Assembly: GCA_037834085.1 (NCBI GenBank) | Contig: JBBMKC010071922.1 | Span: forward strand, 1-27,927 | DNA from: Bipalium vagum | Lineage: Eukaryota > Platyhelminthes > Tricladida > Geoplanidae | Direction of reading: 5' to 3' | DNA: 27,927 bases | Shown: piece after piece, positions 20,301 to 25,577 of the stretch | How the letters are laid out: the number at the start of each line of letters is the position of its first letter | Numbering within the stretch: position 1 is the first letter of the stretch | Made by a program: the position numbers and the translations under genes | The notes under the pieces: generated by a model | The model's database searches: none | What the model was told of the DNA's origin: nothing | What the model saw: only the letters and a program-made list of their open reading frames with translations

Positions 20301-21817
20301 CATATTCAGCGATCGCAATTCATCGAAATCAACCTTTCAAAAATTTATTATTCATAATTATAATATAACTACAAGAAGACTTTTACTATTGAACGGAAGG
20401 CAGATTCAGGTAAGAAAGCAGGTCCAATTTATACCAATTTAGCAAACAAAGTCATCTGTGCATTTAAGAAAAATCCATTGCTTTCAGTATATAATGTTCT
20501 AAAAACATGTAAAACATCGAAATCATATATCCACAAAGTGAAGCAGAGTAGATGATTTATGTCCTACAAAGTCACTGTTGCTCCTAATCGTGATGAACAA
20601 AAGAATAAAATTGCTAAAACACATTCGAGAAAGCTTTATGAAAATTTCCATACCAAAGTTGACTGTGTTATTATGGACGATAAGACTTACATTAAAGGAG
20701 ACTTAAAACAAATGCCAGGTCAGAAATATTATGTTGTAGAGGTTAAAGGTGTAGTTGCTAAAAGATTTAAAATGAAAAAGCGCTTGAAATTTCCAAAGAG
20801 ATACCTCATTTGGAAAGCCATTTGTACACGTGGAAAAAAGTAAAACTTAACAATTAATCAAGAAATACATCAAAGAGTGCCTTCACAAATGTCTATTGCC
20901 TTTAATTAATAAGCATGATTGCCTTACTTTGTTCTGGATCGATCTCGCAAGGTCTCATTATGATAAAGATACATTTGAATGATACAAAAAAAATAATTTG
21001 AAACGTGTTCCTGGACTACCCAACTCTCCTAACTGTTCAGAACGCTAACCAATAGAAAAATATTTGGCAATTGTAAAACGGAACTTAAATAACACCCATG
21101 GCGCTGCAAAGAATGAATCTTTTAAAGGAAGTGGAAGAAATCAATGGAAAAGAAAACTGAAATAACTTTGCAGAAGTTGATGGGAGAAGTAAAAAGAAAA
21201 GTTCGCCAATTTTATTGGGGTTAAGGTATTTTGTTAAATATCAATAGAAAATTGTTTTTTATATAATCTGTTTAAAACAAACAGTTTTACTAAAATAATC
21301 TTTGGCTTATAGTTTTTTATATTACTTTTATATAGACACCCTGATTATTTATCGTGGACACCCTTTATTTTATTTATATTATATTACGTATATCTAAAGT
21401 CAGTGAAAATTAATCAAACACGATTCGAAGCTGTGCTTGTAGTCTTACAATTGACAATAAGACTAATACAATTATAAATATAATATAAAAATTCTTGCCA
21501 AAACTTATTTATCTTTTATAGTCCCTAAAATCAAGACTTAAAAATACGATAGGCTTGAGATATGAGAAAATTGCCTCTAGTATTCTGAGAAGTGGTTTTG
21601 TAAGGTGAAATGTATTGCAGTCTTAACTAATTTTTTTAATAATCAATAAATAAATATGATATTTATATCAATACATATTCAAATGATATATAATATTATT
21701 TTTTTATTTTAGATAACCAATTCAGATGAAAATGTAAACACCAGAAATGAAAAGAAATGCATTTCTAGTTGCTTTATCCACTTAACGGGTTATAGAAATC
21801 AGTACCCTTTTAAATGA
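3745..21817 (+). CDS. TRPV-type cation channel (Nanchung/Inactive/OSM-9 family), 15 coding exons
   Basis: Joining 15 exons (3745-4071, 6038-6278, 7170-7310, 7392-7546, 8493-8636, 12537-12734, 12779-12898, 12948-13070, 15780-15976, 17640-17749, 17992-18095, 18971-19138, 19200-19367, 21522-21599, 21713-21817) gives 2379 nt, 792 residues, with every splice phase matching. Order of parts: KFLNLQGGG motif near residue 45; ankyrin repeats about 149-335; S1 405-424; S2 450-472; S3 490-510; S4 531-548; S5 570-589; pore with FQMTLGEF ending at 619; S6 633-657; then EREW and WAKVV. Relatives are non-selective cation channels of sensory cilia (hearing, touch, osmosensing and smell in insects and worms), usually Nanchung-Inactive heteromers. 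I cannot decide which paralogue this is. ATG 3745 has a good context (aacATGG) and no better in-frame ATG is seen. Exons 1-13 are secure. Exons 14-15 are likely, with an alternative short ending at 19614-19649. Introns hold many transposon fossils. Confidence 0.85.
4503..4995 (+). mobile_element. Mariner (DD34D, mauritiana-like) fossil, N-terminal half
   Basis: In intron 1. It starts MEVDKIHIRHCILLIF, then, after a frameshift near 4585, CDDGKITESSCRE, FRWFRSGDIDL and VGRPQEMSLDKLKALL, the mariner helix-turn-helix region. Weak traces of the WVPHEL motif (IPHELLENN) and of the segment around the first catalytic Asp (NPNSKRSLVNSGEP) follow. Stops include TGA at 4637-4639 where Trp is expected, and TAG after FR near 4808. 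The catalytic C-terminal half is missing, and no terminal repeats are seen. It is dead and old. Confidence 0.75.
5118..5786 (+). mobile_element. Second mariner (DD34D) fossil, internally deleted
   Basis: Also in intron 1, just after the previous fossil. The N-terminal part reads NLEFRAVIKYLLKQNKSGKE (a mariner HTH start of a different subfamily). After a deletion come VNSVYYVDLLKQ and the C-terminal catalytic region with SLDFFLFRHLKKNLSGK (consensus APSDFFLF), then EEYFNSMSQAQFQE in another frame. The 3' end reads CGTGGTGCGACCCAAAACCT on the minus strand and stops at 5786 before TA (5787-5788). The 5' terminal repeat was not found. The first catalytic Asp region is deleted. Confidence 0.7.
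5909..5950. repeat. (AAT)n microsatellite
   Basis: Repeated AAT/ATA units with an A-run in the middle. Similar AAT tracts occur at 17781-17795 and 19465-19492. Confidence 0.8.
6038..6278 (+). CDS. TRPV exon 2 (first ankyrin repeat)
   Basis: Residues 110-189 plus one base. The acceptor is ttttaag|. RRGILGENLLHICLM and LLLNVYPNL form an ankyrin repeat in the TRPV style (GE.xLHxCL). The donor TTTG|GTAAAG is phase 1. Confidence 0.88.
6279..7169 (+). other. TRPV intron 2
   Basis: AT-rich, no transposase remnant recognised. Its only notable content is the inverted-repeat element at 6810-6955. Confidence 0.7.
6810..6955. repeat. Hairpin-forming MITE-like inverted repeat
   Basis: The arms TTTGGATCAATTTAA (from 6811) and its reverse complement (to about 6952) bracket about 115 bases. 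Inside there is a second imperfect pair (TGATACTACATTTTT versus AAAAATGTGGTGTCAT). The whole could fold into one long stem. No clear target-site duplication is visible. It may be a small non-autonomous element or an old foldback. Confidence 0.5.
7170..7310 (+). CDS. TRPV exon 3 (second ankyrin repeat)
   Basis: Starts mid-codon and completes Gly190. It reads QTPLHMAIVNGNKELVQFL, an ankyrin repeat, followed by the long finger loop with RARGTFF, which TRPV channels have after this repeat. The donor A|GTAAAC is phase 1. Confidence 0.88.
7392..7546 (+). CDS. TRPV exon 4 (third and fourth ankyrin repeats)
   Basis: YGEYPVSFAASMGDQESY and DTFGNTVLHIVVI are hallmark TRPV ankyrin motifs (GE.PL.FAA; D..GNTVLH). 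It follows exon 3 after an 81-bp intron. The donor ACA|GTATTG is phase 0. Confidence 0.9.
7670..8085 (-). mobile_element. Mariner (DD34D) fossil, C-terminal half
   Basis: In intron 4, opposite to the channel gene. Minus-strand fragments in different frames include LISIFWDVKGILTDYFQ (consensus ...FWDAKGILxxDYLQ), SSYSPYLILSDFHLF (consensus PPYSPDLAPSDFHLF, third catalytic Asp kept) and RAVVEGYFESLLA. Several frameshifts and stops. No N-terminal half or terminal repeats found. Confidence 0.65.
8086..8492 (+). other. Rest of TRPV intron 4
   Basis: AT-rich; nothing recognised apart from the splice acceptor before exon 5. A minus-strand frame of 63 residues at 8249-8440 has no family resemblance. 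Confidence 0.5.
8493..8636 (+). CDS. TRPV exon 5 (last ankyrin repeat)
   Basis: 48 codons, phase 0 at both ends. NYDKLTPLALAASLGHQKAF is the final ankyrin repeat before the linker. The acceptor is aatttcag| and the donor CTT|GTTAGT. Confidence 0.87.
8753..9830 (-). mobile_element. DD41D-type Tc1/mariner fossil
   Basis: In intron 5, minus strand. The left terminus CCGTGTGCCCATAAAGTCTG follows TA at 8751-8752. Decayed transposase reads SSVHNILTRNLKVWPYKICL (HTH and linker), ELKQKLALRRTIFHQD (second catalytic Asp), then IPFPPRIPDLSHND (third Asp). Exactly 41 residues separate these two Asp, counting stops as residues, which fits the DD41D group. There are many stops, including TGA at 9067-9069 where related proteins have Trp. 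The right terminus was not found, so the 9830 end is approximate. Confidence 0.65.
9831..10551 (+). other. Intron 5 spacer between two transposon fossils
   Basis: AT-rich at first, then moderately mixed sequence at 10100-10380. No identifiable coding remnant, although parts of either neighbouring element may lie here unrecognised. Confidence 0.4.
10552..11678 (-). mobile_element. Mariner (DD34D, mellifera/cecropia-like) fossil
   Basis: In intron 5, minus strand. HTH part: RRWYQKFRNSDLSFEDTKR, then TVCSDIKQIGKKKKL. Catalytic part: KNEPFLHCLITCDEEWLLYN (first Asp), LLNDNARPHIGKQT (second Asp) and PHPPFSPNLPPTYFHLF, where Tyr replaces the third Asp at the DD34D spacing, so the enzyme is dead. 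The frame also has TGA at 10594-10596 in LPFR*QKY, where Trp is conserved, and ends TAA at 10552. The 5' terminus (TTAGGTTGTCCAGGATGTTT on the minus strand) ends at 11678 before TA. The 3' terminal repeat was not found. Confidence 0.8.
11679..12536 (+). other. Remainder of TRPV intron 5
   Basis: Very AT-rich with short palindromes (for example around 12045-12065) and no coding remnant. It ends in the acceptor of exon 6. Confidence 0.6.
12537..12734 (+). CDS. TRPV exon 6 (linker before S1)
   Basis: 66 codons, phase 0 at both ends. CRVYPLTGLDSIDADG, HLAMLEEGII and LLHHKWNLYIK match the conserved TRPV linker (YPL..xDTID.., EHLxML, LLxxKW). It is separated from exon 5 by a 3.9-kb intron carrying two transposon fossils. 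Confidence 0.9.
12779..12898 (+). CDS. TRPV exon 7 (membrane segment S1)
   Basis: 40 codons, phase 0. LGLYIVQLILASIALYL is a clear membrane helix. The remainder is the short S1-S2 extracellular loop. The flanking introns are only 44 and 49 bases. Confidence 0.87.
12948..13070 (+). CDS. TRPV exon 8 (membrane segment S2)
   Basis: 41 codons, phase 0. YIAEGLFSLLSMSSVFYYV is S2, followed by the basic stretch KQRFRNYIKGL facing the cytoplasm. Confidence 0.87.
13110..14311 (-). mobile_element. Mariner (DD34D, mauritiana-like) fossil with both terminal repeats
   Basis: In intron 8, minus strand, about 1202 bp. The ends form an inverted repeat (TGTACAAATAAATAATCCAA on the left; TGCACAAATAAATAATCCAA read inward on the right), flanked by TA. 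The transposase remnant runs from about 14130 to the stop at 13179: CHCILYEFQQEKSATTACKS, FTMDDLEQLL, SQKELSNQLGVTQQTV, then LLNRQRRKSFLWKVITG, RYKDQLIWMSQHLELK, and finally EKFLASKQPEYFQDGIHQLP, RWLKIIHTNGDYFD and TGA. Several frameshifts; the part around the third catalytic Asp is deleted. Confidence 0.82.
14312..14909 (+). other. Intron 8 spacer with simple repeats
   Basis: Opens with a (TA)n run at about 14312-14342. The sequence after an AG at 14425 resembles an exon start but was rejected (see rejected items). Contains the CAGTT repeat at 14751-14780. Confidence 0.6.
14751..14780. repeat. (CAGTT)n pentanucleotide repeat
   Basis: Six imperfect units of CAGTT (one carrying an extra T) in an otherwise T-rich stretch. 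Confidence 0.85.
14910..15265 (+). mobile_element. Mariner (DD34D) C-terminal fragment
   Basis: In intron 8, same strand as the channel. Plus-strand pieces read LLELEWDVLP, then after a frameshift NPPYNPDLAPSDFNFFRFLQ (third catalytic Asp kept), and FFSEKHGDL, GIMKLLMR, then TAG at 15148-15150 in place of the conserved Trp, then QKVIEYG. An 11-bp unit (ATGATGGTCTT) is duplicated in tandem at 15045-15066. The N-terminal two thirds and both termini are missing. Confidence 0.7.
15266..15779 (+). other. Remainder of TRPV intron 8
   Basis: No recognised element. A plus-strand frame at 15427-15624 is low-complexity and not supported as a gene. Confidence 0.5.
15780..15976 (+). CDS. TRPV exon 9 (S3 and S4)
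   Basis: 65 codons plus two bases. FIGNLFFMAAMGSRLIGF is S3; DLEDKFVIISLPFLWIGLL leads into S4. The acceptor tttccag| joins exon 8 in phase 0 across an intron of 2.7 kb. The donor GCAAG|GTGAAT is phase 2. Confidence 0.87.
16220..17085 (-). mobile_element. Tc1-like transposon fossil
   Basis: In intron 9, minus strand. SMRQISNGMSTSESTMRRII is a Tc1-type second helix-turn-helix. Then comes the stretch FEKCKKIRLMLKKLKG and, later, SKHSTHVTFFELVSSDDKR (consensus RHPTHVMVFGVVSSDGK). Near the end, IPEMLPIKDICGILKLLVYK resembles DLNPIENLWGILKRRVY around the third catalytic residue. The left terminus is probably the sequence CGGGTGTAGACAAAATATCC starting near 16221. The frame is open from 16930 to 16583 but broken on either side. 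Could alternatively be DD37D-related. Confidence 0.55.
17087..17395 (+). mobile_element. Mariner (mauritiana-like) C-terminal fragment
   Basis: In intron 9. Plus-strand pieces read DTDFKSVDEI and NSFIASKQPEFFWDGIHQLP, with INNNGEYSD in a third frame, matching the C-terminus of the mariner at 13110-14311 (ASKQPEYFQDGIHQLP). Two stops interrupt the best frame. It abuts the oppositely oriented Tc1-like fossil at about 17086. Confidence 0.65.
17640..17749 (+). CDS. TRPV exon 10 (S4-S5 linker and S5)
   Basis: KATGPCVTMIIKLLVGDI matches the conserved S4-S5 linker (TGPFVTMIY..), then S5 (FSIIFIIILSLFSQ). The phases (2 in, 1 out) agree with both neighbours. Confidence 0.9.
17992..18095 (+). CDS. TRPV exon 11 (pore loop)
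   Basis: VFYFLFKD completes S5. After a short turret comes the pore helix and selectivity filter TIFQMTLGEFK. The acidic Glu in GEF is the expected ion-binding position. The donor AAA|GTGAGA is phase 0. Confidence 0.9.
18096..18970 (+). other. TRPV intron 11
   Basis: 875 bases with locally higher GC at 18400-18720, where a 70-residue minus-strand frame lies. I could not match it to any transposase or protein. It could be a further unrecognised transposon relic. Confidence 0.4.
18971..19138 (+). CDS. TRPV exon 12 (S6 gate)
   Basis: 56 codons. FMILVPLLLLNMLIAMIGK is the S6 signature of TRPV channels (family consensus ...LLNMLIAMMGNTY), here ending IGKTY. SSSEREW begins the conserved helix that exon 13 continues. 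The donor ATA|GTAATT is phase 0. Confidence 0.92.
19200..19367 (+). CDS. TRPV exon 13 (post-S6 TRP-helix region)
   Basis: Starts WAKVVISLERTVSK, continuing the REW.xxWAK motif split by the intron, then YSIPFPRKPQKESG. The donor AAC|GTAATA after 19367 is phase 0. Reading on without splicing reaches TGA at 19380-19382. A competing donor lies 17 bases earlier (A|GTAAAC). Confidence 0.85.
19614..19649 (+). CDS. Possible alternative last exon of the TRPV gene
   Basis: After a strong acceptor (tttttcgtttcag|), exon 13 would continue in phase 0 as ENIVEDNNGNL and stop at TAG 19647-19649, giving a 743-residue protein. All three frames close quickly, so this can only be a terminal exon or a false acceptor. 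No AATAAA follows nearby. Confidence 0.35.
   Translation, partial: ENIVEDNNGNL
19650..20375 (+). other. Intron 13 sequence before the DD37E fossil
   Basis: AT-rich, nothing identified. It would be the 3' UTR if the alternative terminal exon at 19614 is used, but no AATAAA is seen in it. Confidence 0.4.
20376..21365 (+). mobile_element. DD37E-type Tc1/mariner fossil
   Basis: In intron 13, plus strand. From about 20382 the frame reads FTIERKADSGKKAGPIYTNL, KNPLLSVYNVLKTCKTSKSY, then after TGA near 20554, KVTVAPNRDEQKNKIAKTHS, VDCVIMDDKTYIKGDLKQMP (first catalytic Asp) and YLIWKAICTRGKK. After a frameshift: KKYIKECLHKCLLPLINKHD, LFWIDLARSHY (second Asp) and PIEKYLAIVKRNL (Glu), 37 residues apart, ending KLMGEVKRKVRQFYWG and TAA at 21222-21224. 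TGA at 20980-20982 sits where Trp is usual. The right terminus may be the ACACCCTT before TA at 21366; the left one was not found. Confidence 0.75.
21522..21599 (+). CDS. TRPV exon 14 (probable C-terminal tail)
   Basis: 26 codons, phase 0, between acceptor cttttatag| and donor TTT|GTAAGG, both good. It encodes a basic, amphipathic stretch (SLKSRLKNTIGLRYEKIASS), which resembles the basic C-terminal tails of invertebrate TRPV channels in character only. It joins exon 13 and exon 15 in frame. Confidence 0.5.
21713..21817 (+). CDS. TRPV exon 15 (probable last exon)
   Basis: Preceded by a strong pyrimidine tract and acceptor (tttttattttag|). 34 codons (ITNSDENVNTRNEKKC...) end in TGA at 21815-21817. 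That stop overlaps the ATG (21814) of the adjacent DD37D transposase fossil, so part of this exon could be transposon-derived. Confidence 0.45.
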   Translation: MTNSDENVNTRNEKKCISSCFIHLTGYRNQYPFK

Positions 21818-22660
21818 ATGTTTCCCCTGTAGCAAAACCAGAAAAGCTTTACCAATATTCTGATACCACAAGTACTCCAGAATTTAAAAAAATGTTCAAA
21901 ACATCATCGATGAGAACCACAGGAGATAATTGAGATCCATTACTAAAGAACTCCAGGTATCAGAGTTCTTCTTCAATACTGCCAGAGCCACAGTACATCA
22001 GGATATTCAATAAGTCATACTTAACGAGAAGAAGCCAAATCATGAAGTTGAAGACACAGGAAAACCGTCTCATCCGTTCAAAAAGATTGCTTAACAAATT
22101 AAAAAACCCCAGTAAACATGACATGATATGGTTTTTTTTATCAAAAACTTTGATCAGATCAGAAAATAAACAGACAGAATGACAGATGGCTATATGTATC
22201 TCTCTCTGAATTACCCAAGACGATGCACACCAAATATCCAGCTACTGTAATGGTTTTAGGAGTTGAGAACACTGAAGGTCATCTTATGATACCTTAAAAT
22301 TTCTCACAAGGTCTTAGGGTCAATGCTGTTGAATACATTGAAGTGCTTAAAACGATTGTTAAGCCCTGGATAGATAAAGTGACTCTGCACCTTCTCACAA
22401 AGCCAGTATAACCTCAGAGAATTTTTACAATCACGTCACCCTCAACATGTGGTCCTCTAACTCGTCAGATTTAAATCCAATGGATTATTTCATGTGAAGC
22501 CTCATTAAGAGGGAGATTAATCAACATCCTCATAGTATCATTGCCTCACTGAAGGCTGTCATTGTAAAGCTGATATCAGAAATGAATAGAGACCACTTAA
22601 TTTCTCAACATTATGTATTTGAATAACGAGTTAAGTAACGAAATCTTTGACAAATTTACT
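21814..22660 (+). mobile_element. DD37D (maT-like) Tc1/mariner fossil
   Basis: Plus strand. Pieces read MNVSPVAKPEKLYQYSDTTS, TPEFKKMF, then in other frames KTQENRLIRSKRLLNKLKNP, HDMIWFF, TKYPATVMVLGVENTEGHLM, GLRVNAVEYIEVLKTIVKPW and DSAPSHKA (second catalytic Asp), then SSDLNPMDYF (third Asp), TGA at 22495-22497 in place of Trp, and INQHPHSIIASLKAVIVKLI. The two Asp are 33 apart instead of 37 because four residues are missing. The region of the first Asp is deleted. Many frameshifts. No terminal repeats identified. Confidence 0.75.
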
Positions 22661-24029
22661 ATAAATTATGAACAATATTAAAAGTATTATACTTAATTCT
22701 CAATCTCGCTCTTGAAAGATTATGCAGTTAAATAGAAAGGTGAAACTAAGTAGAAGGCGAAAAATTAACCCATAACTTAATAATACAACTACATAATTAA
22801 ATTTATTAAAAATAAATCGTCTCAGCTTGAAAGCAGTCATTAAGTGTGCTATTTTGTGATATTTTCTAAGTCTGCAAGTCTCTAGACAATTAATTATCTG
22901 ATCAATGCAATTACTATTGTGAATCATATAATTTTTAGAACAACCAACTCAATTGACTGTTGTGGATTGAGACAGTTGAATAAAATAATTTTTAAAAATA
23001 TATCACGCCCCTTAATGAAATTGTCTTAAACCTTTGCCTACATAATTCTCATATTATCAATTGTAAAATAATTAACCAACAAATACTTCCAAAATTTGTA
23101 ACTAATTGAAGGGACGCCACTAGAGGCTTACATATGCAACTCATCTAAAATTATTACATGCTCCAATGTTATGCACCTAATTAGAACAAATTAATGTGAG
23201 ATAAAGATGGTAAATTACTATACACAAAATAGTGAAAAATTAAGAATTTTAAGAAGCATACAAGAAAGAATAGCTTATTGTATATTGTTGATAGTCAAGC
23301 AAAGACTTTTAAACATATATTGAGAGTAAAAAGTTAACGATTTTACTGATAATTTAAAGAATTTTTCAATAGAGAAGTACTATTCATACAAGTTTATAAA
23401 TGCCTTTTAATAGAGGAAATGTTTGAACATCAATGGGTTCGCACAAATGACTTGTAGATTATGAAAGCATTCATGTTCAGAATGTTGAAAATTATACCAG
23501 AGGTAATTTCTCTGAGCAAGTTAATTTCAGCAAGATTTATTCTGAAGGTGAGCTCCAGGAGCTCGTTCTTGGGTTGTATATATATTTTTAAAGAGAAGTC
23601 CAAAAAAGTTGGCAAACAAATTTATTTCTTCGTCATTGACTTAACTGATGCAACTTTGGTCCATTTTTTCCAATCCAAGTTCAATTCTGGAATTCACTGT
23701 GATTGATCAGATTCACTATTTTCTGCAATTACTTAAAAATTAAGACCCCATAAAATATAATTTTCTTATTTTTTTGCCATTGAAGGTGTTGTAGTTGACA
23801 AATGTAGTTGTAGTTAAATAGTAAAATTTGGCAAGCCAGGTTAGATCATTTGCAGCAATTTGATTGGCCCATTCCACTGCAATAGGTTTTATTAAACATG
23901 TGGCTTGTATTATGCAAACAGGGTATTCATCCAATCATCAGCGGGCTTGAAGTCACTGAAACAATATCGTCATCAATCAATAATTATGATTATTTTAATT
24001 ATTAGAATTACTGTAAATGTTTTATTATA
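22661..24029. other. Region without an identified gene
   Basis: 22661-23430 is AT-rich and featureless. Between 23430 and 23960 the minus strand has protein-like fragments, LDWKKWTKVASVKS, NLLREITSGIIFNILNMNAF and EWANQIAANDLTWLAKF, broken by stops. They are not assigned to a family. A piggyBac-like C-terminus or a Tc5/pogo HTH came to mind, but neither holds up. Confidence 0.35.
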
Positions 24030-25313
24030 TCAGGTTGTGTAGTATGAAATTTGTAAAATGAAAAACAAAGTTTATTAATCAATTACAATTAAAAAAAACT
24101 ATGCTATTCATCAAAATAGGCATCCATATTGTCTACACATTTTTGCCATTTAAGCGACAGCTTGTTCATGCCGCTCATATAAAACCCTGGCGGGCGAGTG
24201 TCAAGGAATTCCTGGAAGACCAATTTTATATCATCGTCAGATTTGAATTGTTTTTCACCGAAAAAGTTGTCCAGATTGCGAAAGAAATAGTAATCAGTGG
24301 GAGCTATGTCTGGTGAGTATGGAGGATGATTATGAAGTTCCAACTCAAACTCCTGTATTTTTGCCACACTCATTTTCACCGTGTGTGGTTTAGCATTATC
24401 CTGCAATAAAATAAGAATTGATCTACTGATTAATTTTGGCTGTTTTATTTTAATTTTTTTCACCATTTCGTCCAATGACTTACAGTATACTTCTGCTGTG
24501 ATCGATGAGCCTGGTTTCAAGAATTCATAATGAATCACATCTGCACTACACCACCAAACACTCACCATTAGTTTCTTTTCATGGATATTACTCTTTGGAC
24601 TGTGTTTCGGTGGTTCATCTTTGTCCAACCACTGTGAAGAACGTTTGCGGTTGTCATATCTTATCCATTTTTCGTCACAACTGACAATACAATTCAAAAA
24701 TGGATCAGATTTTTGACGAGAAAGGAACATCAAACAGGCTTGCAAACGCTTTTTCTTTTTGTTTGACATTCAGTTCATGAGGAACCCATTTATCTAATTC
24801 TTTCACCTTTCCTATTTAATTTATATGATCTAAAATAGTTTTTTTGGCGACACCAAACTTTACAGACAATTCCTGGGCACTCTGACGTGGGTTAGACTCA
24901 ATGATCATCTTTAATTTGTCGTTGCACACCTTTGATTCTGGACGACCAAGTGGCTCATTTTGGAGGTTAAAATTATCCTTACGAAATTTTGAAATCCAAT
25001 TGGAAACTGTTTGTTGTGTAGTTACACGAGTCCCAAATACTGCATTAATGTCTTCAGCTGTCTGTGATGCCGTTGTTTTGCGTCAAAATTCATATTTCAT
25101 AATTACGCGTATTTCCGATATATCCATTTTTAATAAAAATGATTAATTTAAACAATTGATTTATATTTTATCAGATTAAAATGATATTTTCAAACAAGAC
25201 AGATTTATTTACCAACGCAAAAAACAGAATGGTAAAATATCAAGCCGATAACAAATAAACAACAATTAAAGTTGGCATTTCATTACCTACTAATTTCATA
25301 CTACACAACCTGA
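24030..25313 (-). mobile_element. Near-intact mariner element (DD34D), 1284 bp
   Basis: Complete element flanked by TA (24028-24029 and 25314-25315). The terminal inverted repeats TCAGGTTGTGTAGTATGAAA... are identical over 22 bp and continue imperfectly to about 30 bp. Size and layout are typical of a full-length mariner. The transposase is on the minus strand (see separate entry). Perfect TIRs and few coding lesions suggest it is the youngest transposon in the window. Confidence 0.93.
24104..25127 (-). pseudogene. Mariner transposase, lightly disrupted
   Basis: Cut-and-paste transposase, about 341 residues, the normal mariner length. Starts MDISEIRVIMKYEF; HTH region SQTAEDINAVFGTRVTTQQT and VSNWISKFR; GRP linker motif (PLGRPESK); second HTH SAQELSVKFGVAKKTILDH. 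Then KWVPHELN (the WVPHEL motif), FLNCIVSCDEKWIRYDN (first Asp), ILLQDNAKPHTVKM (second Asp) and YSPDIAPTDYYFF (third Asp) with exact DD34D spacing. Only three lesions: TGA at codon 15 (25083-25085), TAA at codon 104 (24816-24818, probably CAA originally) and a frameshift in the A-rich run near 24755-24765. From 24769 to 24104 (221 codons) the catalytic domain is open and all three Asp are present. Not functional as it stands. Confidence 0.9.
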
Positions 25314-25366
25314 TACTTAAAGTTGTTATATCATTACAATTTAAATTAAGAAATTCAGTCGTAATA

Positions 25367-25577
25367 CAGGGTGTTTCATAAGTAACTGACATTTTTTAAA
25401 TGAATGATTTATTATTAAATTTTTAATTATTAGAAAAATTAATTTTTAGAAAATATTATTTTCCATGCCTAAATTTTATGTCTAAATAAATTTTTATAGG
25501 AAAAATCTGTCTTAGTTTTCATTTTTATAAAAAGATATTTAAAAAATAAAATAGTCAGTTACTTATGAAACACCCTG
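25367..25577. mobile_element. 211-bp MITE with 24-bp perfect terminal inverted repeats
   Basis: Begins CAGGGTGTTTCATAAGTAAC and ends with its exact reverse complement (perfect over 24 bp, then imperfect), flanked on both sides by TA (25365-25366 and 25578-25579). No coding capacity; AT-rich core. This is the structure of a non-autonomous Tc1/mariner-type MITE. None of the transposases in this window has matching ends. Confidence 0.92.

Noticed and set aside
4637-22497. Idea that TGA encodes Trp in this genome
   Set aside because: The TRPV gene uses TGG for Trp throughout, and both the LUC7-like and TRPV frames end in TGA. The TGA codons are only in decayed transposons.
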